A stretch of DNA of 64,000 nucleotides from positions 1 to 64,000 of the forward strand of contig ONMF01000011.1 of NCBI GenBank assembly GCA_900318865.1, written 5' to 3'. This document shows positions 7,774 through 15,611 of the stretch, in pieces. The notes beneath the pieces were generated by a model that ran no database searches, was not told where the DNA came from, and saw nothing but the letters and a program-made list of their open reading frames with translations. Position 1 is the first letter of the stretch, and every line of letters starts with the position of its first letter. This stretch comes from an uncultured Prevotellaceae bacterium. GTDB taxonomy: Bacteria > Bacteroidota > Bacteroidia > Bacteroidales > Muribaculaceae. The position numbers and the translations under genes were made by a program.

Positions 7774-8822
7774 CCGGTGTAATGACCATATTCTCCTTCC
7801 TGATAGGTGTGGCTGCGGCTTTCTTCGTCACCTGCGCGCTCTACATCCTCACCCGTCCCGACCGCACCCGCTTTCAGACGGTGCTGGGCCGCATCTTTGT
7901 GGTGTGGGCATTGCTCAGCGTGAAGGATTTGGTACTGGCTTTCCCGGGAATGTACCGCCAGCCGGTGCTCGATGTGGTGTTTCTCATCGACGGATGGTCG
8001 GTGGCCACATTCACGGTGTTCTTGATGGAGATTGTGCGGCCAGGATGGACTGATGTCATAAAATTGCTGCTGGTGCTGTTGCCTTTTTGGGCGAATACGG
8101 TGGTATATTTTGTGTGGCCGGCCGGAAGGCATGGAATTATCCTGGTTTACACGTGGATGCTGGTAGCGTTTGCACTCGCCATCTTGGCTGTGGGGTTTGT
8201 GACCACACGGCGCCACATCAAGTATGTGCGCGCCAATTTTTCCAATATCGACAACATCGATGTGTCGTGGCTGCGGCAGGTGTTTTTCTTCTTCATCGCA
8301 GGCCAGTTGCTGTGGCTGGGCGTGAGTTTTGCGAGCAACCCCGCGGCCGATTGTTGCTACTACGTGGTTACCCTGGCCATGTGGATGATGGTGCTGCGCT
8401 ACGGTTACAACTTCCGCCCCATCGTCATGCAGCCTGTTGAGCCCGTTGATGAATCGGAGGCAGAGCCTCGTCAATATTCATTTGCCGGGCAAGTGGAGCG
8501 TGTAATCAAGGAAGAGTCGCTGTATCTCAATCCCAACCTCACACTAATGGATGTGGCCAAGCGGGTGGGCACCAACCGCACCTATATGAGCGAGTATTTT
8601 TCGCGGGTGCTTCAAGACACGTTCTACGATTATATCAACCGTTTGCGCCTTGAAAACATGAGCTTGCCCACGATGCGCGAGCATCCGGAATTCACCCTTG
8701 AGCACGTGGCTCAGATAAGCGGATTCAATTCGATGAGCACGTTCCGCAGGGCGTTCACCAAGCACACCGGCATGAGTCCCGGCCAGTGGCGTCGCGAGCG
8801 CCTGGCCGGATGTGATGAGTAA
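7770..8822 (+). CDS. Membrane-anchored AraC-family transcriptional regulator
   Basis: The 350-residue protein starts at the ATG at 7770, overlapping the DUF3667 stop. The N-terminal half (about 1-215) has some six to seven hydrophobic helices (FLIGVAAAFFVTCALYIL, ILVYTWMLVAFALAILAVGFV, VFFFFIAGQLLWLGVSF). After a short linker, residues about 233-345 form an AraC/XylS DNA-binding domain with two helix-turn-helix units (LTLMDVAKRVGTNRTYMSEYFS and FTLEHVAQISGFNSMSTFRRAF, ending GMSPGQWRRE). This is a transcription factor held in the inner membrane, likely reading a membrane or periplasmic signal. Its targets are unknown; its own operon is the obvious candidate. Confidence 0.85.
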   Translation: MTGVMTIFSFLIGVAAAFFVTCALYILTRPDRTRFQTVLGRIFVVWALLSVKDLVLAFPGMYRQPVLDVVFLIDGWSVATFTVFLMEIVRPGWTDVIKLLLVLLPFWANTVVYFVWPAGRHGIILVYTWMLVAFALAILAVGFVTTRRHIKYVRANFSNIDNIDVSWLRQVFFFFIAGQLLWLGVSFASNPAADCCYYVVTLAMWMMVLRYGYNFRPIVMQPVEPVDESEAEPRQYSFAGQVERVIKEESLYLNPNLTLMDVAKRVGTNRTYMSEYFSRVLQDTFYDYINRLRLENMSLPTMREHPEFTLEHVAQISGFNSMSTFRRAFTKHTGMSPGQWRRERLAGCDE

Positions 8823-8832
8823 TGCCCCGGTT

Positions 8833-11085
8833 TTATTCCTTCAGCAATACCGAAGCCACGGCGGCTGTGTCGAGCGCCCACTGATAGGTGTACGCTTCAT
8901 CGGCGCTGTCGCGATTGTCGGTCACTGTGAGGTGCTGGGCCTCGGCCTTGGCGCGAAGCATCTGCCCCACGGTGGGCTTTGCGGCGAGTTTTTTCATGAA
9001 GGCATTGATGCCGGTGGTGTTGAGTGCGAGCACATTTTGGCCGCCGTAAGGCATTTCGAGCCAGATGATGACGCGCCGTGCCACGTCGAGCACCCCGAAC
9101 ACCAGCCCCTTGGCGCTGTCGTTGCCGATGCGAATGAGCTGGGTCACGGTCGACGGGTCGTAGGCCACCCCCGTTTTCTCGTCGACCGCCATGCGATGGC
9201 GTGAATCCATCCATCCCACCGTCAGCCCCGGCGACAGCTCGCCGTTGCTGTAGGCATTGCATGAGAACACGGCAAAACGTGCCCCGCGCTGTGTGAGCAC
9301 CGGCAGGTCGAGCTCTACGTATTCAGCCGTGCCCACCTGGTCGGGAATCTCGCGGATGTCGCCCGAGTGCTTGGCTCCTTGGGGCGCCAGGTTGAAGTAG
9401 GCGCATTGTTCCTCGTGGTCGTCGTAGGTGATAGCGACGCTCAAATCCATGTCGAGGTGCATGGCCGGCAAGCCTTTTCCCCATTGGAGAAAAATGCGCA
9501 CATTGTCGCCTTCGACCGCAAAGCGGGTGCCTTGCAGCGCGCTGCCGGCATCGTGCACGGTAGTGGAGCGGTCGCCCACCGGCACGGGCACAGCGTCGAG
9601 CCTGGGGTCGATATAGACGGTGCTGGCGGCCGGCTGCTGTGCTTCCCAGCGCCGGCGCATCGATTGTCGGTAAATGTCATTGACGGCGATGGCCATGTCG
9701 TCACGTTGCTGCTGGCTGTAGAGTCTTAGCAACGGATTGGGGTCGACCAGCCGCCCGGCGGCCGCCACGGGCCGCACCATGCGTTTCTCTCCATCGAAGT
9801 AGCCGGCGGCGAGCGAGCCCAGCGTGAGCAACAGCCGTGGAGGCAAGCCGGGTGCCACTTGTGCGAATGCGGGCAGCACTTCTTCGGGACCGAACCACAG
9901 CATCGTCGACAGCAGGCAGCGTGCGAAGGCGCCGGGCCGTTGTTTCAGCAGCGCCAGGGTGGCAGCGGTGTCGCGCTTGAGCTTGCCGGCGTTCACACGT
10001 CCCTGCCACACGGGGTACTGCTGGCTGTGGAAGGCGGTGAGCAAGGCGTTCAGGCGTTCATGGCCCGGCCGGTGGGAATACTCCACCAGCCGCAGTGCTC
10101 TGATGAACCGCACCCACATGGCGCGGTGCGGATGCATCTGCTCGCAAGCCTTCTCGGGGTCGATGTCCAGAGCGTTGAGCCAGGCCGCCACGCGGCGGCA
10201 CCACCGCCGGTCGTAATGTAGCCGCAGGGCGTTTTCCTTGTCCTGGGCCGCCTGTTGGCTATCGTCGAGTGGCAGGTAGTGGTGGGAGTGGGCGATGCGC
10301 GCTTTGTTGACCAGCGTGCGCGGTTTCACGAGTTGGGCGTAGCCCGTGTGGCGGTACCACAAGTAGCGCAGCACGTCGGTGGGCGAAGTCAGCAGCGTGC
10401 CGGCTTGCTCGTCGTGTCCGGCCTCCACCAGCGCGTCGACAACCAGCATGCTCGTTTCTTTCATTTTGATGTCGATGCCCTGGGGCCAAGGCAAGTGCCG
10501 CAGCAGGCGCTTGAGGCTGTCGGCCTGCGTGGCATTGAGTGGCACGGCCGATTCCAGCAGCAGCCGCAGGTGTGCCGCCAGTTCTGCATCGCGCCACAGT
10601 TGCAGCGGCTTGAGCTTGCTGCCCTGTCCCTGGTAGACAAAGCCTGCCGTGTCGAACTGTCTGCCGCAGAACGGGCAGCCGTTGTAGCGCTCGAGCGGAA
10701 ACGTGCCGTCGGGGATGAGATGCCCGCACGGCAGGCGTGTGCCGTGAAATCCGGCTTCTTCTCCCCACAGATTGGCCACCAGTGTGACCAGGTGGTCGGC
10801 AAAGGTTTCGCCCGTGGGAATGTCCCATCCGCGCACCAGCGGTGCCCAGTTGAGGTCGGTTCCCATCACCTCGTTCACCACGTCGAGAATCTGCAGCAGT
10901 TGCGTCGGCGGCACGCCGTTGAGGACGTGCAGCAGTTGTTCGGTGGGGGCGTAGCCCAATTTCAGCAGTTGGCTGGTCACTCCCAGCACCGGGCCGGTGA
11001 TTTGTGCCGGGGTGCCCGTCGGCAGGTCGTCGGGCAGATAGATGGCGCCGGCTCTGAGGGCCACGTGTAGTAAATCCGTTTCCAT
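8833..11085 (-). CDS. Large protein with RING-like zinc site, resembling the MXAN_6230/SCO0988 group
   Basis: The 750-residue soluble protein starts at METDLLH (ATG 11085); the frame extends further upstream but the extension is low-complexity. Near residues 134-160 is a Cys/His cluster (LPCGHLIPDG, then CPFCGRQF) like the second half of a RING-HC finger. The middle is helical with no motif I can name. The last third has a beta-rich TerD-like stretch (VAITYDDHEEQCAYFNL, YVELDLPVLTQRGARFAVFSCNAY). I recall a bacterial family named MXAN_6230/SCO0988 of about this size with a RING-HC finger; assignment to it is likely but from memory. It is divergent from the ATPase/DUF4435 gene. The function is unknown; stress or phage response is a hypothesis. 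Confidence 0.65.
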   Translation of the reverse strand: METDLLHVALRAGAIYLPDDLPTGTPAQITGPVLGVTSQLLKLGYAPTEQLLHVLNGVPPTQLLQILDVVNEVMGTDLNWAPLVRGWDIPTGETFADHLVTLVANLWGEEAGFHGTRLPCGHLIPDGTFPLERYNGCPFCGRQFDTAGFVYQGQGSKLKPLQLWRDAELAAHLRLLLESAVPLNATQADSLKRLLRHLPWPQGIDIKMKETSMLVVDALVEAGHDEQAGTLLTSPTDVLRYLWYRHTGYAQLVKPRTLVNKARIAHSHHYLPLDDSQQAAQDKENALRLHYDRRWCRRVAAWLNALDIDPEKACEQMHPHRAMWVRFIRALRLVEYSHRPGHERLNALLTAFHSQQYPVWQGRVNAGKLKRDTAATLALLKQRPGAFARCLLSTMLWFGPEEVLPAFAQVAPGLPPRLLLTLGSLAAGYFDGEKRMVRPVAAAGRLVDPNPLLRLYSQQQRDDMAIAVNDIYRQSMRRRWEAQQPAASTVYIDPRLDAVPVPVGDRSTTVHDAGSALQGTRFAVEGDNVRIFLQWGKGLPAMHLDMDLSVAITYDDHEEQCAYFNLAPQGAKHSGDIREIPDQVGTAEYVELDLPVLTQRGARFAVFSCNAYSNGELSPGLTVGWMDSRHRMAVDEKTGVAYDPSTVTQLIRIGNDSAKGLVFGVLDVARRVIIWLEMPYGGQNVLALNTTGINAFMKKLAAKPTVGQMLRAKAEAQHLTVTDNRDSADEAYTYQWALDTAAVASVLLKE

Positions 11086-11411
11086 AGTATATATAGCGCA
11101 AACTAAAAAAGCAAGGTGATTGTGAAACTGAAAAATAACGCCGAAGCGTCTCAGATAGAAGTAAGTCTCACTTGACCTTGCCGACCACAAAGTTACTGAA
11201 TAAACGGGACACTTGCAAAAACTGTGTCCACTTAAGTGTTTTTTCGCCATTTCCCCGGTGCCCTGCCGACCCCGGCGGCTCATGGTGTGGCGGGGCGCTT
11301 CGGGAGGCGTGGTTTTGATGAATTGAGGGGCTGGGCACATTTTTCGAGTCAAAAGTTTGGCTCGTGGGCAATATTTTTGCTATTTTTACATCAACTTTAA
11401 AAACCATTGCC
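11086..11411. other. Divergent intergenic region between the RING-like and ATPase/DUF4435 genes
   Basis: These 326 bases hold the promoter of the minus-strand gene (11188-11218) and a GGACAC/GTGTCC inverted repeat (11207-11229) that overlaps its -33 element. A possible plus-strand -7 box, TATTTTTG (11372-11379), lies 33 bases before the ATPase start. I see no further gene. The stretch 11230-11340 is GC-rich, without a clear open frame of its own. Confidence 0.6.
11188..11218 (-). promoter_or_regulatory. Predicted promoter of the RING-like gene
   Basis: On the minus strand TTTG (11218-11215), a 19-base spacer and TAACTTTG (11195-11188) match the Bacteroidota consensus. The leader would be about 95 bases. 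The spacer ends in TTTATTCAG, very like the promoter carried by the repeats near rnz and slyD. Confidence 0.7.
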
Positions 11412-12995
11412 ATGATGGATATTCAATTGCCCCCCAGAATAGATGGTGGTGAGCCCCCCGTGCTGAAAGGTGCGCGACAAATCACCATCATCGGAGCCAA
11501 CGGCAGCGGCAAGAGCCGGTTTTGCAGCCAGCTGGTGAAGTCGTGCGGCGACAAAGCCTACCGCATCTCGGCATTGCGGGCTTTGTTCCCCATGGATGAT
11601 GAGCGGCAAGCCAAGCTGCCGGGCAGCATTGCCGACATGTTCGACCGCATCAATGCCAGCACGCCCCAGGTGACCAACACGGCGTCCACCGAGTTCGACA
11701 AGCTCACTTATGTGATGCTCACCGACGAGTTCCGCGACTTGATGAACTACAAGGCCCACTTGCTCATGGGCGAGGAAATGCCTTTTCCCAAGACCAAGCT
11801 CGACACCACGGTGCGCATGTGGCAGGAGGTGTTTCCCAAGAACAAGGTACTGCGCGAGAACGGCAAGTTGCTTTTCACCACCGAGGGCCAGTCCGACAAG
11901 TACTCGTCGCTGCGGTTGAGCGACGGTGAGAAAGCGGTTCTTTACTACATCGGCGCGGTGCTCTATGCCATGCCCGATGCCGTGATAGTGGTCGATGACC
12001 CCGAGACGTTCATTCACCGCAGCATCATGCAGACGTTGTGGAACGTGATTGAGGAGATGCGCCCCGACTGCTCGTTCATCTACAACACGCACAACGTGGA
12101 GTTTGCCTCGTCGCGGGTCGACAACCAGTGCGTGTGGGTCAAGAATTTCGACCCCGAGCATGTGGCGTGGGACTACGAGGTGATGCCCAGCAGCCAGTCG
12201 CTCGACGATGCCATCTACTTCGAGTTGCTGGGCAGCCGCAAGCCGGTGCTTTTCATCGAGGGCGACGAAACGCACTCCATCGACTCCAAGCTCTATCCGC
12301 TCATCTTCCCCGACTACACGGTGAAGCCGCTGGGCAGCTGCAACCGCGTGATTGAGACGGTGCGCTCCTTTGGCAACCTGCGCACGTTTCACCAGCTCGA
12401 CAGTTACGGCATCGTGGACCGCGACCGCCGCAGTGAAGAGGAGGTGGAATACCTGCGCAAGAAAAATATCTTCGTCCCCGATGTGGCCGAGATAGAAAAC
12501 ATGCTGCTCATCGAGGGCGTGGTGCGCTCCATGGCACGCTGGCGCAAGCGCAATGCCGACGAGGTGTTCGGCAAGGTGCGCCGCTCGGTGATGAACCAGT
12601 TCAGCCGCGAAATCAAGTCGCAGGCGCTGATGCACACGCGCCACCGCGTGAAGCATGATGTGGAGTTACGCATCGACATGAAGTTTCGCAACATCGGTGC
12701 CCTGGAGGACCACATGGTGGATCTGGTGAATGAAATCAATCCGCGCGGTTACTATGAGGACTTGTGCCGGTTGTTTCACCGCTATGCTGTGGATGGCGAC
12801 TACCGGGCCGTGCTGCGTGTGTTTAACCAAAAGACAATGCTCAGCGAGTGCAACGTGGCCGGCCTGTGCGGCTATGCCCGCAAGGAGGACTATGTGAAAG
12901 GGGTGCTCACTGTGCTCAAGGCCGGCGGCAAGGAGGCCCGCGAAATCCGCGATGCCATCAAGGCGTGTCTGGCAGTCCCCGACGGCGACGCATGA
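11412..12995 (+). CDS. Single-chain ABC-type ATPase with C-terminal DUF4435 (TOPRIM-like), OLD/PARIS-like
   Basis: The 527-residue protein starts at ATG 11412 (MMDIQLP). The N-terminal half is an SMC/OLD-type ATPase: Walker A GANGSGKSRF (about 33-42), signature LRLSDGEKAVLYY, Walker B AVIVVDDPETF, and H-loop NTHNVEF. From about residue 275 it matches DUF4435: VLFIEGDETHSIDSKLYP, YGIVDRDRR, and FVPDVAEIENMLL, a TOPRIM-like set of acidic residues. Split AriA/AriB of the PARIS defence system and the OLD nucleases have the same pairing of ATPase and TOPRIM. A role as a trigger-and-nuclease defence protein is therefore likely but inferred. The protein is shorter than I would expect for a full AriA-AriB fusion. 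Confidence 0.78.
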   Translation: MMDIQLPPRIDGGEPPVLKGARQITIIGANGSGKSRFCSQLVKSCGDKAYRISALRALFPMDDERQAKLPGSIADMFDRINASTPQVTNTASTEFDKLTYVMLTDEFRDLMNYKAHLLMGEEMPFPKTKLDTTVRMWQEVFPKNKVLRENGKLLFTTEGQSDKYSSLRLSDGEKAVLYYIGAVLYAMPDAVIVVDDPETFIHRSIMQTLWNVIEEMRPDCSFIYNTHNVEFASSRVDNQCVWVKNFDPEHVAWDYEVMPSSQSLDDAIYFELLGSRKPVLFIEGDETHSIDSKLYPLIFPDYTVKPLGSCNRVIETVRSFGNLRTFHQLDSYGIVDRDRRSEEEVEYLRKKNIFVPDVAEIENMLLIEGVVRSMARWRKRNADEVFGKVRRSVMNQFSREIKSQALMHTRHRVKHDVELRIDMKFRNIGALEDHMVDLVNEINPRGYYEDLCRLFHRYAVDGDYRAVLRVFNQKTMLSECNVAGLCGYARKEDYVKGVLTVLKAGGKEAREIRDAIKACLAVPDGDA

Positions 12996-13043
12996 CCCCG
13001 AGCGGGGTGGGCTTCCCGCGCCGTTCGCTGCCTATGGGAAAAA

Positions 13044-13076
13044 ACAGGCGGCCCGCCATCGAGGTGGGCCGCCTGT
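13044..13076. terminator. Bidirectional terminator between convergent genes
   Basis: A 14-bp stem (ACAGGCGGCCCGCC/GGTGGGCCGCCTGT, one wobble) with a short loop lies between the ATPase/DUF4435 gene and the convergent NlpC/P60 gene. Modest T-runs occur on both sides. Confidence 0.7.
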
Positions 13077-13116
13077 TCGGTTTATTCTTTGTATTTATTG
13101 TGTGTGCGTGCAGGGG

Positions 13117-13671
13117 TCATTCCACCACTCGGCAGGCTCCCATGTAGCGGCGGCTGTAGTAGCTCTCGGTGCTTTTGCTCTCGGTGATGCCGGTGCGCAC
13201 AGCCGCGTGGATGAACTTGAACGAGTTCTCCTCCTTGTTCACCTCGGTGACGATGCCCACGTGGCCGATGCGGCGGTTCACCGCGCGTCCGTTGAAGAAC
13301 ACCAGGTCGCCGGGCTGCAGGTCCTTGCGTGCCACGCGCTGCCCGTCGTTGATTTGCCCGCCCGAAGTGCGGTTCAGGTTGATGCCGAAGCGCTTGAACA
13401 CATAGCTTGTGAATCCCGAGCAGTCGAAGGCCCGCGGCGACATGGCGCCGTGGCGGTAGCGCACGCCCTTGAAGCGGAAGGCATAATCAAGCAGTTCCTG
13501 CACATCAATCGAGGTGCGGGGCTGATGCAGAGCCGATTGCTCGAGCTGCTCGAGCACAGTGCCGTGCTTGCGTGCGGTGAGTTCTTGCGCTTGAAGATTG
13601 AAACCTGTGGCGAGGGTGCTGACGATGATGAAAATGAGAGTGAGAAATATGTTATTGTGCTGTAAATTCAT
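13117..13671 (-). CDS. NlpC/P60-family peptidoglycan endopeptidase
   Basis: The 184-residue protein has an N-terminal signal peptide (about 1-29, ending LQAQ) and a C-terminal NlpC/P60 domain (about 57-184). The catalytic Cys sits in FDCSGFTSYVF, the first His in RIGHVGIVTEV and the second in KFIHAAV, giving the full Cys-His-His set. Enzymes of this type cut the D-Glu-diaminopimelate bond of peptidoglycan stems in the periplasm. A TAATTTTG -7 box lies at 13695-13702 on the minus strand, with CTTG 20 bases further upstream. The gene is transcribed alone. Confidence 0.9.
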   Translation of the reverse strand: MNLQHNNIFLTLIFIIVSTLATGFNLQAQELTARKHGTVLEQLEQSALHQPRTSIDVQELLDYAFRFKGVRYRHGAMSPRAFDCSGFTSYVFKRFGINLNRTSGGQINDGQRVARKDLQPGDLVFFNGRAVNRRIGHVGIVTEVNKEENSFKFIHAAVRTGITESKSTESYYSRRYMGACRVVE

Positions 13672-13694
13672 GCAGTTATCGATTTTTGTTTTTG

Positions 13695-13702
13695 CAAAAT
13701 TA
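13695..13702 (-). promoter_or_regulatory. Predicted -7 box of the NlpC/P60 gene
   Basis: TAATTTTG on the minus strand, with CTTG (near-consensus TTTG) 20 bases upstream. The distance to the ATG is about 24 bases. Confidence 0.5.
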
Positions 13703-14399
13703 ACCTAAAAATGCCGCCCGGCCAAGCTGCGGAAACATTTGTAAACATTTACGGATGTAAACCGGTGAGCCATGCCGCAGAGTGCCAATCCCCACGTAAT
13801 AAACGATTGAAGTGCGTTTGAATTATTAAATTATGAAAAATAAAAATTAAAAAAGTAATATATTTTAACATTCTATAGGTTGTATTAAGCACATTTTTAT
13901 TTCTGGAGCTCATTTTTGTTTGAAATAAGAAATGTAATTATAAAGTGAGTCCGGTGTGAGAAAAGTGCGTAAAAATTGTAGGGGTGAAATGTTTTTTGTG
14001 TTTTTTTAGTTGAAAATCAAATTATAACAAAAACAATCGCCCATGCCCGTTGTCCTACAGTGAGATAATGCCTATCCTGGTGCTGTTCCACGCGAAGCGT
14101 TTCCGTGGCTTGAAGTCAATTCTACCTGATGCATGTGTTCAAGCACATGGTGAGTGAGGCGGTGATGAGCGGGCTGTAGAGGGGGCAATGTGTGAGCCCT
14201 CCGCTCACGGCTGTGCAGCCAAAAGTGATGTGCTGGAAGCGTCGGCAGGTGGTTTTTGACCCGTTGACGCATGAATTTGACCCAATGGCAGGTGCCTCAT
14301 GGTGGAAAATAGTAAATTTGTCCCCAAACCGAGGCCCCCTTTGAAATCTATATCAATACATAATTTTATTCTCACACATCATTTCAAAATTGCCTGAAC
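13703..14399. other. Long intergenic stretch, AT-rich then GC-rich, no supported gene
   Basis: The first part (to about 14040) is very AT-rich with no open frame. The part 14040-14310 is GC-richer with frames broken in all six directions and a small hairpin (GTGAGC/GCTCAC near 14190-14207); it may be a decayed gene. A TAAATTTG -7 box at 14313-14320 probably serves the gene at 14400. I see no tRNA, riboswitch or repeat here. Confidence 0.5.
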
Positions 14400-15599
14400 A
14401 TGAAAAATCTTTCAAGAATTCTTTTGGTGATAACGGCCCTGGCGGTGTGCCTGCCGGTTGTGGCCCAGAAAAAACGCGTTTCGTCGCCTGCCAAGGCATC
14501 GACATCATCGGCCAGCGGCAAATATGGCGTGGTGCTGCTTCCGTTTGAGGCCGAGTATTTTGCCGACGACGCGAGCGCGCTCTATGTGATGGCCAGCCGT
14601 TACGACGACTCGAACATCCTGGTGGCTATTGACAAGAAAACCGGCGAGGTGCGCCAGGCCCTGCGCGACCGCAACCTCGATGACGAAGAGGAGATGCGGC
14701 CCTTTGTCACCGGCATGGGCTGCACGAGCGACAGTTTGTTCCTTGCGTGCCGCGACTACGGCATCGTGCGCTGGGACGGCAAGAGCATCGAAAGCAGCGC
14801 GCGTGTGGTCGATTACAAGGCGGTGGCCCAGGCCATCGGTGGCAATGTGCGCAACATCGTGAAGCTCACTTTCTCGCCCAATGGCCGTTATATGGCCGCC
14901 CTGGGCGAGGCTACCTATGTGTTTGACCGTGAGGACGACGGCCGGCTGGTGACATGGACCACCGGCACCGACCGTGCCGTGGTCGACGACAGCGGCCAGC
15001 TGATAGCCGCCGACAGCAAAGCCGTCTATTTCCTACCCAACCAAAAAGGCAGTTTCATCAAGGATTCTTTCCGCCGCCGCCTCGACAATGCCGCCAGCCG
15101 CACTTTTGAGCAAAAGAACGGCGACTTCGACCAGCACAAGCGCGGCGAAATCGTGTTTCTGGCCGTCGACAAGGATTCGGTGCTTCACATGGCCATGGGC
15201 CGGCGTCTGTTTAAGATGCGCACCGACGGCAGCACATGGGAAACCGAGGCCAAACTGAACATCGCGCCCAACACCACGCTGGAGCGCTTTGTGAGCAATC
15301 TGCACAACGCGTGGGGCCAGCACAGCGGCGAAGAAGACCATTTTGTGGAGTGGGCCAAAGACGACCTGGGTGGCACGCCCACCGCTTATGGCCAGCTGGT
15401 CACCGACGTGCCCGATGTGATGAATTACGACAAGACCAAGCCATTCAAGTCGTATAATGTGAGTTATCCCTATATGGACCGTGAAGGGAACCTGTGGGCC
15501 TTCACCAATTGTTACAGAGTCGATGTGGTGGTTCTCAATTCCGGTGGCATCGTGGGTTACAACGTCCTCAAGGGTAAGTTCCTCGACCGCCGCAAGTGA
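14400..15599 (+). CDS. Secreted propeller-like protein of unknown function
   Basis: The 399-residue protein has a signal peptide (MKNLSRILLVITALAVCLP, cleavage near VVAQ). It has repeated beta-rich units such as DSLFLACRDYGIVRWDGKSIE, GRYMAALGEATYVFDREDDGR and REGNLWAFTNCYRVDVVVLN, which suggest a beta-propeller. I cannot name a family. It is followed after 12 bases by a larger secreted protein with similar 'D.rG..WA' blades, so the two form an operon and may act together on the cell surface or in the periplasm. The predicted -7 box is TAAATTTG at 14313-14320, leaving a leader of about 75 bases. Confidence 0.75.
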   Translation: MKNLSRILLVITALAVCLPVVAQKKRVSSPAKASTSSASGKYGVVLLPFEAEYFADDASALYVMASRYDDSNILVAIDKKTGEVRQALRDRNLDDEEEMRPFVTGMGCTSDSLFLACRDYGIVRWDGKSIESSARVVDYKAVAQAIGGNVRNIVKLTFSPNGRYMAALGEATYVFDREDDGRLVTWTTGTDRAVVDDSGQLIAADSKAVYFLPNQKGSFIKDSFRRRLDNAASRTFEQKNGDFDQHKRGEIVFLAVDKDSVLHMAMGRRLFKMRTDGSTWETEAKLNIAPNTTLERFVSNLHNAWGQHSGEEDHFVEWAKDDLGGTPTAYGQLVTDVPDVMNYDKTKPFKSYNVSYPYMDREGNLWAFTNCYRVDVVVLNSGGIVGYNVLKGKFLDRRK

Positions 15600-15611
15600 C
15601 ACCGTGCCGCC

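Noticed and set aside
8833-8900. Terminator between the AraC-type gene and the RING-like gene
   Set aside because: Only ten bases separate the two convergent stops and no hairpin with a T-run was seen.
13703-14040. Replication origin in the AT-rich stretch
   Set aside because: No cluster of DnaA boxes was seen and no dnaA or gyrase genes lie near.
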